Below are positions 36,785 to 45,531 of a stretch of DNA of 64,000 nucleotides, one piece after another. Made by a program: the position numbers and the translations under genes. A model generated the notes under the pieces. The model saw only the letters and a program-made list of their open reading frames with translations, did not search any database and was not told the origin of the DNA. Position 1 is the stretch's first letter. Every line of letters begins with the position of its first letter. The stretch comes from Saccharofermentans sp. Lineage in GTDB: Bacteria; Bacillota; Clostridia; Saccharofermentanales; Saccharofermentanaceae. Where the stretch lies: contig JAIKYD010000057.1 in NCBI GenBank assembly GCA_024683485.1, positions 1 to 64,000 on the forward strand, written 5' to 3'.

Positions 36785-38011
36785 ATGTTCGATTTTGATA
36801 GTGTAAGCCGTCTTAACGGTTATATAAAACAATCTCTCAGTGACAATCCGTATCTTGCCGAACTCAGTGTGGTTGGAGAGATATCGCAATATACTGTGTC
36901 TTCAAGAGATCATGCCTATTTCTCGATTAAGGATGACCAGTGTGTGATCAATTGTGTTATCTTTGCCGGGAACAGAATGGGACTTCGGATCGAACCTGAA
37001 GTAGGCATGAAAGTAAAAGTCTATGGAAGTGTTGATTTCTATCCGCAGGGCGGAAAGGTTCAGATAATCGCAAAGAACATCGAGGATATGGGTGCAGGAG
37101 ACCTTCACGAACAGTTCAATAAACTGTTCAAGAAGCTGCAGGACGAAGGACTGTTTGACAGTTCACATAAGAAGCAGATACCCGTGCTGCCAAAGCGTAT
37201 AGGTGTGGTAACATCCGGCTCAGGCAAGGTAATAGCTGATATTGTTAATACTGTGCGCAAAAGAAATCCTCATCATGATATCCTTCTTTATTCCGCAAGT
37301 GTTCAGGGTGCTGAATGTCCGCCTGAGGTTATCAGCGGGATCAAATATTTCAACAGCGAGAAGAATGTTGATGTCATCATCGTTGCAAGAGGCGGGGGTT
37401 CTTTTGAGGAATTGTTCTGCTTCAATGATGAAGGAATTGCAAGAGCGGTATTTGCAAGTGATATTCCTGTCATATCAGCTATAGGTCATGAACCGGATTA
37501 TACGATAATCGACTATGTTGCCGATGTGAGGGCTGCGACTCCGACTGCAGCAGGTGAGATGGTCATAGCTTCGTATGATGATCAGAAGAAGGAAATAGAT
37601 AATCTGGCGCTCAATCTTGAGATATCTATCGATCAGTTTGTGGACTCTAGACGCAAGGCGCTGGATGTATTCAAGAATCACAAAGCCCTTCATTCACCTG
37701 CATACTATGCCTCGGAACAAAAGGCTGTTGTAAGAGAATTAAGGACAAGGCTTGATTCGCTTTCGGGACAGTTCGTTAAGCAGACGTCATCTGACATCAA
37801 TGAGATCAAGGTCAGACTTGATGCTTTGAATCCGGGAAATGTCCTGAAGAGAGGCTATTCATATGTTTGCAGCAAAGATGGCAAAGCTATAGAGTCAGTT
37901 AAGTCCGTTAACCCTGGAGACAGTGTAAACATAGTCTTATCCGACGGAATGTTGTTAAGTGAGATAAAAGAGATTTCTGATAAAGACGACGGAGGAAACA
38001 AAGATGCCTGA
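36785..38011 (+). CDS. xseA: Exodeoxyribonuclease VII large subunit
   Basis: The catalytic subunit of the single-strand exonuclease VII. It has the N-terminal OB fold (SRDHAYFSIKDD), the core with IGVVTSGSGKVIADI and ARGGGSFEELFCFNDE, then the conserved ISAIGHEPDYTIIDYVADVRAATPTAAGE, a long coiled coil and a C-terminal segment NVLKRGYS. Length 408. It overlaps the xseB start by 8 bases, keeping subunit synthesis coupled. Confidence 0.96.
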   Translation: MFDFDSVSRLNGYIKQSLSDNPYLAELSVVGEISQYTVSSRDHAYFSIKDDQCVINCVIFAGNRMGLRIEPEVGMKVKVYGSVDFYPQGGKVQIIAKNIEDMGAGDLHEQFNKLFKKLQDEGLFDSSHKKQIPVLPKRIGVVTSGSGKVIADIVNTVRKRNPHHDILLYSASVQGAECPPEVISGIKYFNSEKNVDVIIVARGGGSFEELFCFNDEGIARAVFASDIPVISAIGHEPDYTIIDYVADVRAATPTAAGEMVIASYDDQKKEIDNLALNLEISIDQFVDSRRKALDVFKNHKALHSPAYYASEQKAVVRELRTRLDSLSGQFVKQTSSDINEIKVRLDALNPGNVLKRGYSYVCSKDGKAIESVKSVNPGDSVNIVLSDGMLLSEIKEISDKDDGGNKDA

Positions 38012-38246
38012 ATCTAAAGAGAATGAGATGTCATATGAAGCCTGCATGGCTGAACTTAGACAGACGGTAAATAAGCTCTCGGAAGGCAAGGTCACACTTG
38101 ATGAGTCGCTGAAGCTTTATGAGCGTGGCATCGAGCTTGTTTCTATTTGCGAGAACAAGCTTAACGAAGTGACTGCCAGGATAGAAGCAGTCAACAAGGC
38201 AAACGGGACAACGGATCCACTTAATATCAGCGAGACCGGAGTTTGA
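38004..38246 (+). CDS. xseB: Exodeoxyribonuclease VII small subunit
   Basis: An 80-residue helical subunit with the family core ELRQTVNKLSEGKVTLDESLKLYERGIEL. Several copies bind the coiled coil of XseA. It starts inside xseA and its stop precedes the ispA ATG by two bases. Confidence 0.95.
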   Translation: MPESKENEMSYEACMAELRQTVNKLSEGKVTLDESLKLYERGIELVSICENKLNEVTARIEAVNKANGTTDPLNISETGV

Positions 38247-38248
38247 TA

Positions 38249-39172
38249 ATGGGAAGGGAAGATATTAGCACTCTGCTCGGGAAGACTGAGGAGTGGATAT
38301 TACCTGAGCTGCAAAGCATTTTCGATGAAGAAGAGAGCCTGGATATAACAGTCAAGGCTGCTTTGTACAGTCTTTTTGCCGGTGGTAAAAGACTAAGACC
38401 TTTGATGATGCATCTTACTTCGGAAATGATCGGTCTTGGGTCTGATATTGAGCCTGACGTAAGATACTTTGCCGCAACACTTGAGATGCTGCATACATAT
38501 TCTCTTATTCACGATGATCTGCCGGCATTGGATAACGATGAACTCCGCAGGGGAAAACCGACGTGCCATATGGTATTTGGTGAAGGAATAGCAGTTCTTG
38601 CCGGAGACTTGCTTCTCAATAAGGCGATGGAGAGAATGTTCAGTATCTGCGAAAAGAACCCCGGATATATTTATACCGCTTCGGTGATGTCTGAAAATTC
38701 CGGAATAAAAGGTATGCTCGGAGGCCAGAGCATTGATATTGCCTCAGAGGAAAAGGAGATTCCATTGGATCTTCTGATCAGGCTCCAGGAGAAGAAGACA
38801 GGTGCATTTATTGAGTCGGCAGTGGTAACCCCTTACTATCTGTCAAAAAAGATGACAAGGGAAGAAAGTATAAATGACATCACTGCGGAATACCTGAGGA
38901 AGCTTGCAGCGCATATCGGTCTGGCTTTCCAGATAAAGGACGATATTCTTGATGTTACTTCCAGCAGTGAGGTATTAGGGAAGAGTACCGGCAAGGATGC
39001 CAGGGATTCAAAAGCAACATTTGTTACACTTCTCGGGCTTGATGGTGCTAACATGAAATTAGAGGAAGAAAGCAGGAGCATCTCGGTGATTCTTGCCAAG
39101 TTAAAAGGGCAGGGGTTCGATACCTCTGACTATGAGACGTTGAAAGAATTTCTGGTAAACAGGGACAGGTAA
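38249..39172 (+). CDS. ispA: Farnesyl diphosphate synthase family polyprenyl synthetase
   Basis: Condenses IPP with DMAPP/GPP for undecaprenyl and quinone precursors. ATG at 38249 has GGAG seven bases upstream; the track's TTG is less likely. The first Asp-rich motif is HDDLPALDND, followed by RRGKPTCH. The second is IKDDILDVT. GGQSIDI is also conserved. Size (307) and motif spacing match short-chain synthases. It is immediately followed by dxs, which makes the pathway's first intermediate. Confidence 0.93.
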   Translation: MGREDISTLLGKTEEWILPELQSIFDEEESLDITVKAALYSLFAGGKRLRPLMMHLTSEMIGLGSDIEPDVRYFAATLEMLHTYSLIHDDLPALDNDELRRGKPTCHMVFGEGIAVLAGDLLLNKAMERMFSICEKNPGYIYTASVMSENSGIKGMLGGQSIDIASEEKEIPLDLLIRLQEKKTGAFIESAVVTPYYLSKKMTREESINDITAEYLRKLAAHIGLAFQIKDDILDVTSSSEVLGKSTGKDARDSKATFVTLLGLDGANMKLEEESRSISVILAKLKGQGFDTSDYETLKEFLVNRDR

Positions 39173-41052
39173 TGGATTATAAGTTTCTTGGAAATGACAT
39201 CACTCGCGACACTCTTAAGGCGATGAAGCCTGAAGAGCGGGAAGTGTTGTGTTCCGAGATAAGAGATAAGATCCTTAATACTGTATCTGCGAATGGAGGA
39301 CACCTTGCGAGCAATCTTGGCGCGGTCGAACTGACCGTGGCTTTACTGTCAGTATTTGACTATAAGCAGGACAAGATAGTTTTCGATGTCGGACATCAGT
39401 GCTATCCGTATAAACTTCTCACCGGAAGATATGACAGATTCAATACACTGAGACAAAAAGACGGAATATCTGGATTCCCGAGAATATCCGAATCGCCTTA
39501 CGATGCATTTGATACAGGTCACAGTTCAACTTCTATATCGGCAGCGATGGGTATTGCAAGAGCAAGGGATCTGGATGGTAAGAAGAACTATGTTGTTGCT
39601 GTAATAGGTGACGGTGCACTTACCGGAGGTCTTGCTTACGAGGCTATCAATAACCTTGGCCATAGCAAGACAAAGATGCTCATAATCCTTAATGATAACG
39701 AGATGAGCATAGACAAGAACGTAGGTGGATTGTCCAAACATCTTTCGAAGCTCAGAATCTCGAGCGGGTATATCTCTGCAAAACAGACAACGGAGTCTTT
39801 CCTTAAGAAACTCGGTTTCTTTGGCCGCGGGCTTATAAAGATAATACTTGCGATCAAAGATTTCTTCAGGTTTATTCTGTACCGCAAGAAGCCGTCAATG
39901 TTCGAAGATCTCGGACTTGTATATTACGGCCCCATCGACGGTCACAATATGAACGATCTCATCAAGGCTTTTGATGCTGCGAAAGACATTAAAGCACCTG
40001 TTTTGATCCATGTTCTTACACAGAAAGGCAAAGGTTATGGCCCAGCGGAAATGAATCCGTCCGATTACCATGGCGTGGGACCATTCGATCTGAATACTGG
40101 TGTTACTGTTGGAAAGAATTGCTACACTACTGTCTTTGCCGACACGATGATCGAACTTGCTGCCAGAAATCCGAAGATCGTAGCTATATCCGCTGCTATG
40201 ACAATAGGAACCGGCCTCGAGAATTTCCAGATGAAGTATCCGGCAAGGTTCTTTGACTGCGGAATCGCGGAAGAGCACAGTGTAACGATGGCTGGAGGTC
40301 TTGCAGTATCTGGGTTCATACCTGTTGTTGCAATCTATTCTTCATTTCTTCAGAGAGCATATGATGAGATGATCACAGACTGCTGTTTTATGAACAGTCA
40401 TGTTGTATTTGCAGTGGACAGGGCTGGCTTTGTCGGCAATGACGGTCATACACATCACGGACTGCTTGATATTTCCTACCTTAACTCGATGGTAAACATG
40501 ACAGTATTCTCGCCCAGGGATTATACGGATCTGAGAAGATGTCTGAAGTATGCGGTCGAAGATGTGAAAGGTCCTGTTGCGGTCAGATATCCGAGAGGCG
40601 CTTCACCTTTCGAGACGGAAGAACCCTTGTATCAGGATGTTCCGGACTGCGTTAAGCCTCATATCTCACGTGATTATGGCAAAGACTTCGCAATTGTTTC
40701 CACAGGGCGTATATGTGAAGAAGCCGACAGGGCTGTTGAGATACTTAAAGAGCAGGGAATTTTGGGCAGGCATATCAATGTTTCTATGATAAAGCCTATG
40801 CCTGCAAAGGAGATATGGGATCTTCTGGTAGGTGTAAAGAATGTGTTCAGTCTTGAGGAAGGTATTATCAGCGGTGGCTTCGGTGAAGCACTTGAACGTG
40901 AGATGCAGATCCTCGGTTTTGAAAGTGATGTAACTGTTTTCGGAGTCAGGAATCCTATTGTAAGGGCAATGTCCCAGAAAGATCAGATAAAGTTCTGCGG
41001 ACTGGACAGCGATACAGTAGCATCTTCAATTAAGTCGGCATTATCGGTCTGA
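39172..41052 (+). CDS. dxs: 1-deoxy-D-xylulose-5-phosphate synthase
   Basis: A thiamine-diphosphate enzyme making DXP from pyruvate and glyceraldehyde-3-phosphate, the entry to the MEP isoprenoid pathway. Conserved: GGHLASNLGAVELT, FDVGHQCYPYK, the TPP motif GDGALTGGLAYEA...NDNEMSI, the DXS-type HSSTSISAA and the transketolase segment FDCGIAEEHSVTMAGG. The length of 626 is normal. The ATG overlaps the ispA stop by one base. The gene normally next, tlyA, is missing. Confidence 0.97.
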   Translation: MDYKFLGNDITRDTLKAMKPEEREVLCSEIRDKILNTVSANGGHLASNLGAVELTVALLSVFDYKQDKIVFDVGHQCYPYKLLTGRYDRFNTLRQKDGISGFPRISESPYDAFDTGHSSTSISAAMGIARARDLDGKKNYVVAVIGDGALTGGLAYEAINNLGHSKTKMLIILNDNEMSIDKNVGGLSKHLSKLRISSGYISAKQTTESFLKKLGFFGRGLIKIILAIKDFFRFILYRKKPSMFEDLGLVYYGPIDGHNMNDLIKAFDAAKDIKAPVLIHVLTQKGKGYGPAEMNPSDYHGVGPFDLNTGVTVGKNCYTTVFADTMIELAARNPKIVAISAAMTIGTGLENFQMKYPARFFDCGIAEEHSVTMAGGLAVSGFIPVVAIYSSFLQRAYDEMITDCCFMNSHVVFAVDRAGFVGNDGHTHHGLLDISYLNSMVNMTVFSPRDYTDLRRCLKYAVEDVKGPVAVRYPRGASPFETEEPLYQDVPDCVKPHISRDYGKDFAIVSTGRICEEADRAVEILKEQGILGRHINVSMIKPMPAKEIWDLLVGVKNVFSLEEGIISGGFGEALEREMQILGFESDVTVFGVRNPIVRAMSQKDQIKFCGLDSDTVASSIKSALSV

Positions 41053-41147
41053 CATTGTCATATATAATCTGTATTTGATTAATTAACTGTATTTTTATTC
41101 ATTAAAGTGATTAAATATATAGATACTCTGATGGGAGGATATTCGTC

Positions 41148-42029
41148 ATGAATTACGGAATCTGTTCAAACGGTTCGAGAGATACCGGTTACGGGACCGC
41201 GATCAGGACTGCGCAGATAATCGCTTCTCTCGGATCAACCCCGGTCTTTGAGATGGGGATGGATGAGGAGTGTCCGGCGCTGAAAGAAGTCCCGGGAGTT
41301 GTTTTCGCTGATTTTGCGGAATCAGATATTAAGGCAGTCATCTCTATCGGAGGTGACGGTACATTCCTCTCGAAGGTTGCGAAATACAGAGATCTGGATA
41401 CTGAATTTGTCGGGATCAATCTTGGTTCTATCGGTTTCCTCAATGAGATCATGTTTGATGATCTCGAGAAAGACCTGGGCCAGCTCCTGTCCGGGGATTA
41501 CAGCACCATTGACAGGACGCAGCTCAAGTGTGATGTCTATAACAAAGATGGTGAACTTAAGGGAAGCTGTGTATGCCTGAATGACATTATCATAGTCAGA
41601 GGGGCTAAGCCGCATATAACGACTCTTGTGCTCTCGATCGACGGACAGATCATCGAACGCTTCAGGGGTGACGGTCTTGTAATTGCCACGGCAACCGGTT
41701 CTTCGGCATATTCATTATCGGCAGGCGGTCCTATCCTAATGCCGGATATGAAGGACATTATTGTTACCCCTATCTGCTCACATACTTTGAATGGATACAC
41801 TTATGTCGCCACATCCGAGAGCGAGATAAAGATCGGACTTGAAAAGATCGAGACAGTTCCTCTTATATGTCCTGACGGAAGGGATTTCGTAGAACTTGAG
41901 AGTTATGATTCGATCGTTATCAAAAGATATGACAAAGTACTCAAGACAGTCTGCCTGAAGAAAGACAGCTTCTTCAGCAATGTCAGAAAGAAGATAGTAC
42001 AGAGAGGTTATTTCTATGAAAACCGCTAA
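41148..42029 (+). CDS. nadK: NAD kinase
   Basis: Phosphorylates NAD to NADP. The NAD-kinase hallmark is SIGGDGTFLSK, followed by NLGSIGFLNE and the C-terminal domain with TGSSAYSLSAGGPI. The length of 293 is usual. GGGAGGA precedes the ATG. A TATAAT at 41063-41068 in the 95-base gap after dxs hints at an internal promoter. It overlaps argR by 14 bases. Confidence 0.95.
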   Translation: MNYGICSNGSRDTGYGTAIRTAQIIASLGSTPVFEMGMDEECPALKEVPGVVFADFAESDIKAVISIGGDGTFLSKVAKYRDLDTEFVGINLGSIGFLNEIMFDDLEKDLGQLLSGDYSTIDRTQLKCDVYNKDGELKGSCVCLNDIIIVRGAKPHITTLVLSIDGQIIERFRGDGLVIATATGSSAYSLSAGGPILMPDMKDIIVTPICSHTLNGYTYVATSESEIKIGLEKIETVPLICPDGRDFVELESYDSIVIKRYDKVLKTVCLKKDSFFSNVRKKIVQRGYFYENR

Positions 42030-42480
42030 GAATTCAAGGCAGGAGCGGATACTCTCGCTCATCAGGGATAATGATATATCGACTCAGGAAGAACTGACCG
42101 CAAAGGTCAACCAGGCGGGCTTCGAAGCAACACAGGCAACGATCTCACGCGATATTAAGGAACTTGGAATTATCAAGATCACACTTCCCAACAGGGCGAC
42201 AAAATACTGCGTGCTTGACCGGACCGGTGACACTGCTCCTGGAAGACTTCTTGCTGTGTTTTCCAACAGTATCGTATCTGTTAATCAGGCAATGAATCTT
42301 ATAGTTATTAAGACCTTGCCCGGAATGGCTCAGGCTGCCGCATCCGCTCTCGATTCCATGCATCTTGAGGAATGTACTGGAACGATAGCCGGTGATGATA
42401 CTATCTTTGCCGCATGTCCCGGAATAGAAGAGGCAAAGGCTTTGGAAATTACTATCTCTGACATGATGGAAAAAGGCTGA
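42016..42480 (+). CDS. argR: Arginine repressor ArgR/AhrC
   Basis: A hexameric arginine-dependent regulator. The winged helix is in STQEELTAKVNQAGFEATQATISRDIKEL, with the family SRDIKEL signature. The C-terminal arginine-binding/trimerisation domain has the GTIAGDDTIF motif with the two Asp that bind arginine. The length of 154 is normal. It sits between nadK and recN as in Bacillus; no arg genes are near. Confidence 0.95.
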   Translation: MKTAKNSRQERILSLIRDNDISTQEELTAKVNQAGFEATQATISRDIKELGIIKITLPNRATKYCVLDRTGDTAPGRLLAVFSNSIVSVNQAMNLIVIKTLPGMAQAAASALDSMHLEECTGTIAGDDTIFAACPGIEEAKALEITISDMMEKG

Positions 42481-42484
42481 TTTA

Positions 42485-44176
42485 ATGCTTGTAAGACTAG
42501 AGATAAAAGATTTTGCAGTCATAAGCAATGTTGTTTTCGAGCCCGGAAAAGGTCTTAATGTAATCAGCGGTGAGACCGGTGCCGGCAAAAGTCTTATTGT
42601 GGATGCGATAAGCCTGATACTTGGAGCTAAAGCATCAAGGAACCTTATCCGTACGGGAAGCACATCGTGTTTTGCTGAAGCAGTATTTGACTGTTCGGAA
42701 ATTAAAGATAACAGTTTCCTTGAGATTCTTGACAGCAATGGCATTCAGGATGATGACGGTATGCTGATAATCAGCAGAACTGTTTATGACAGCGGCAAAT
42801 CAGTTGCAAGAGTTAATGGAACCGGTGTTACCAATTCAGTCTTAAGAGCGATATCTTCCTTGCTCGTTGATATACACGGGCAGCATGACACACAGGCTAT
42901 ATTTGACGAGAGTACTCATGTTAAACTTCTGGACCGTTTCGCCGGCGGTAAATGTGTTGAACTGCATGGTAAATATGTTAAGAGCCTCCAGGAATTCAAG
43001 TCTCTGGTCTTGCGCATCAAGGAGATATCTTCGTCACCGGATTATCTTGAACGCCGGCGCGAGTATCTTGAGTTTGCGGTAAACGAGATAGATCAGGCGG
43101 CATTCAAGGATGGCGAGGAAGAACTTCTGTATGAGACAAAGAAAAGAATCTCACAGAATGAGGTCCTGTTTACCAGCCTTTCAAATGCACAGAGTTTTCT
43201 GTCATCTGACAGTGCTTATCAAAGTCCGGTTCAGGCAGTTGATCAGGCAAGCAGGGAACTTATTAAAGCTTCACATACAGATGAGAGTCTTAAAGAGATT
43301 GCGGAGCGTGCCAATGCTTTGGCACTAGAACTTGATGCCTTATCATCTGATGTTGATAAGATCCTTGCAGACCGTAACTATGATGAAGGTTTAAAAGAAC
43401 GTACCGAACAGCGTATAGGACTTCTCTATGAACTAAAAGCAAAGTATGGTGCGACAATTGAAGATATCAACAGATTTGCGGAAGATTCGCGCAAAGAACT
43501 TGATTCCATTGAGAAAAATAAGGATATATTGCAGGAACTGAAGAAAGAGCGGGCCGCTAAAGAAAAGGATCTTCTGAAACTTGCTGAAGACCTTTCTTCA
43601 GAACGCAAATCTTCTGCCCGCAAACTCGAAAAGGCTATCACCAGAGAACTTGCTGATCTTGAGATGCCCAATGCCATATTTGAAGTAAGTTTCTCACGCA
43701 GAGAGAAAGCCAGGTTCTTTTCTCTGTCCGGAATTGATGACATCTCTTTCCGTTTCAGTGCGAACCCCGGTCAGGAAGCAAGACCTTTGTCTGCAATAGT
43801 CTCCGGAGGCGAGGCATCAAGGATAATGCTTGCAGTAAAGAACGTCCTGAGCAGAGTTGATCTTATACCGACACTTATTTTCGATGAGATCGATACAGGA
43901 GTATCGGGAAAAGCATCTCTTGCAATAGCAAACAAACTCAAAGCCATAGCATCTGATCACCAGGTGCTGTGCGTAACCCATACTGCACAGATTGCTGCAG
44001 CTTCTGACAGGGGATTTGTTTTAACAAAGAATGTATCAAACGGCAACACAGAAACTGTCTGCACAGTATTGGAAGGTGATAGTAAGATCAGTGAAGTATC
44101 AAGACTTCTGTCAGGCAGTGATTCCGATTCGTCGTTAAAACTTGCCGAAGACCTGATAAGATCATTTGGCGTATGA
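42485..44176 (+). CDS. recN: DNA repair protein RecN
   Basis: An SMC-like ATPase that gathers DNA ends in double-strand-break repair. The N-terminal Walker A is SGETGAGKSLIVDA. Two coiled-coil arms fill the centre. The C-terminal signature is IVSGGEASRIMLA, with Walker B IFDEIDTGVSG and VTHTAQIAA. The length of 563 is usual. It overlaps the following membrane-protein gene as ATGA, where spoIVB and spo0A lie in sporulating relatives. Confidence 0.96.
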   Translation: MLVRLEIKDFAVISNVVFEPGKGLNVISGETGAGKSLIVDAISLILGAKASRNLIRTGSTSCFAEAVFDCSEIKDNSFLEILDSNGIQDDDGMLIISRTVYDSGKSVARVNGTGVTNSVLRAISSLLVDIHGQHDTQAIFDESTHVKLLDRFAGGKCVELHGKYVKSLQEFKSLVLRIKEISSSPDYLERRREYLEFAVNEIDQAAFKDGEEELLYETKKRISQNEVLFTSLSNAQSFLSSDSAYQSPVQAVDQASRELIKASHTDESLKEIAERANALALELDALSSDVDKILADRNYDEGLKERTEQRIGLLYELKAKYGATIEDINRFAEDSRKELDSIEKNKDILQELKKERAAKEKDLLKLAEDLSSERKSSARKLEKAITRELADLEMPNAIFEVSFSRREKARFFSLSGIDDISFRFSANPGQEARPLSAIVSGGEASRIMLAVKNVLSRVDLIPTLIFDEIDTGVSGKASLAIANKLKAIASDHQVLCVTHTAQIAAASDRGFVLTKNVSNGNTETVCTVLEGDSKISEVSRLLSGSDSDSSLKLAEDLIRSFGV

Positions 44177-44874
44177 GTAAGAATAGAAACTATAAAAAGC
44201 TTGCTGTAACCTTTTCCTTATGTGCGCTGGTGTGCGGCATAATTCATGTTTTTTGTGAATTCTTTCCCTTTGAATATAACGGTGAGGGTGGTATCGATTA
44301 TTTAGGGCAGGCGCTTGTCTGGGTTCTGTTTGTTAAAGCGCTTCTTTACGGTACGCTTGTTGTATATCTTATATTTGCGGTAGTTGCCACTGTTTTTTCC
44401 GTAAAGACAATAAGGGCAAAAGAAACACGCAAACAAGGCATTGTGTCTCTTATCCTTTCATGGATCTGCGGAATGGTGATTGCAGGACTCATAACTGCAA
44501 ACGTTCTGATAGACATTAGCAATAAGAAGAATATACAAGTGGATGTAAAAGATGTCACTCTGACAACGGATTATGACGGAGAGCCTGCCGTGAGGGTTGA
44601 AATAGAACTGTATAACGGTTCCAAAACGACCATAAGCTATCTGTCATCCGTATATTATGAGGTTACTCAAAACGGCAAAGAACTGTCCCACGCAGTTCTT
44701 CCTGAAGACCTTGATGATGATGATCCGGAAATTAAACAGCTGGAACCCGGAGATTCGGTTACGATTATAAAGGGATATGAACCTGAGGTTCCTGATGAGC
44801 CTGTAAATATCCTGTGCAGAAGTTATGACGGCAGATTCGTATATGTTGATGACGGGTTTGAGATTGAGAAATAA
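44173..44874 (+). CDS. Membrane protein with extracytoplasmic beta domain
   Basis: A 233-residue protein with three or four hydrophobic helices in the first 120 residues (a KNRNYKKLAVTFSL start; Cys-rich first helix). The beta-rich tail (VDVKDVTLTTDYDGEPAVRVEIELYN) resembles the immunoglobulin-like DUF4352/DUF5067 domains of Firmicute lipoproteins. It ends with a very acidic loop (DLDDDDPE). I cannot assign a function. It is translationally coupled to recN and is the first gene of the unusual envelope region. Confidence 0.55.
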   Translation: MSKNRNYKKLAVTFSLCALVCGIIHVFCEFFPFEYNGEGGIDYLGQALVWVLFVKALLYGTLVVYLIFAVVATVFSVKTIRAKETRKQGIVSLILSWICGMVIAGLITANVLIDISNKKNIQVDVKDVTLTTDYDGEPAVRVEIELYNGSKTTISYLSSVYYEVTQNGKELSHAVLPEDLDDDDPEIKQLEPGDSVTIIKGYEPEVPDEPVNILCRSYDGRFVYVDDGFEIEK

Positions 44875-44891
44875 CTCTGCTTTTGTGAGTA

Positions 44892-44949
44892 TTGCTCATA
44901 ATTTTTCGATAGTGTAAAGTATAAGTGTATTCAGTGGCAGGCACTTTTG
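44892..44949 (+). promoter_or_regulatory. Promoter/leader block, module 1
   Basis: TTGCTC, 17 bases, TAAAGT (44892-44920). Within it TAGTGTAAAGTAT (44910-44922) is followed 11 bases later by GTGGCAGGCA. The block recurs at the same spacing at 49107-49163. The ribosome-binding regions are also alike (AGCGAAAAGGG before CTTTATG). Confidence 0.55.
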
Positions 44950-45040
44950 CTTTTAATATTTTTGATTTTCCATTCACAGATCAGTTTTATATTCAGACGT
45001 TTAAGTCTTTAGATTTACATAGCGAAAAGGGAGAATCTTT

Positions 45041-45511
45041 ATGCAGAATTTTTGCGGAAAATGCGGATCAAGTTTGGAGCCCGGACAAAAGTTTTGTATG
45101 TCCTGCGGAGCTGTCGTACCAACTTCTGATCCCGTGCCACCTCCTCAGGCTCCTAAACCTGTTCCTTCAGAATCTCAGTCTGTTGAAATTGTTTCCCAAC
45201 CGGTTGCTTCAATTCCCCAGCCTGTGGCAAGTGTTCCTCAGCCGGTCAGTCCTGCTGTTGTACCTGTAGCAAATAATTCGCTGTTAAGAGAAGATAATAT
45301 CCCTCCTGCTCAGAAAGTTGCACAACCGAAGGTCAGTAACACACAGACTGTTAATGCGCAGCAGATACAAGATGATGGTCAGTTTGACTGGAACCGTGTT
45401 CAGCCAAGGACTAAACCTGCCGGAGGCCGTGTTCTTATAATCGCAATATCAATATTGATAACGGGACTTGTACTATTGATTTGGGCATTATCAGTTGCAG
45501 TAAGCGTTTGA
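45041..45511 (+). CDS. Zinc-ribbon, proline-rich single-TM protein
   Basis: A 156-residue protein. The N-terminal zinc ribbon has two Cys pairs (FCGKCGSSLEPGQKFCMSCG). It is followed by a Pro/Val/Gln/Ser-rich low-complexity linker with SQPVASIPQPVASVPQPV repeats, a short basic stretch (RTKPAGGR) and one hydrophobic helix at the C-terminus (about 130-153). The ribbon should face the cytoplasm. Such ribbon-linker-TM proteins are common in Clostridia, but their role is unknown. It precedes the 713-residue protein by 20 bases and is paralogous in its leader to the gene at 49339. Confidence 0.7.
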   Translation: MQNFCGKCGSSLEPGQKFCMSCGAVVPTSDPVPPPQAPKPVPSESQSVEIVSQPVASIPQPVASVPQPVSPAVVPVANNSLLREDNIPPAQKVAQPKVSNTQTVNAQQIQDDGQFDWNRVQPRTKPAGGRVLIIAISILITGLVLLIWALSVAVSV

Positions 45512-45531
45512 CCGTTAAATAGGGGGCTGAA

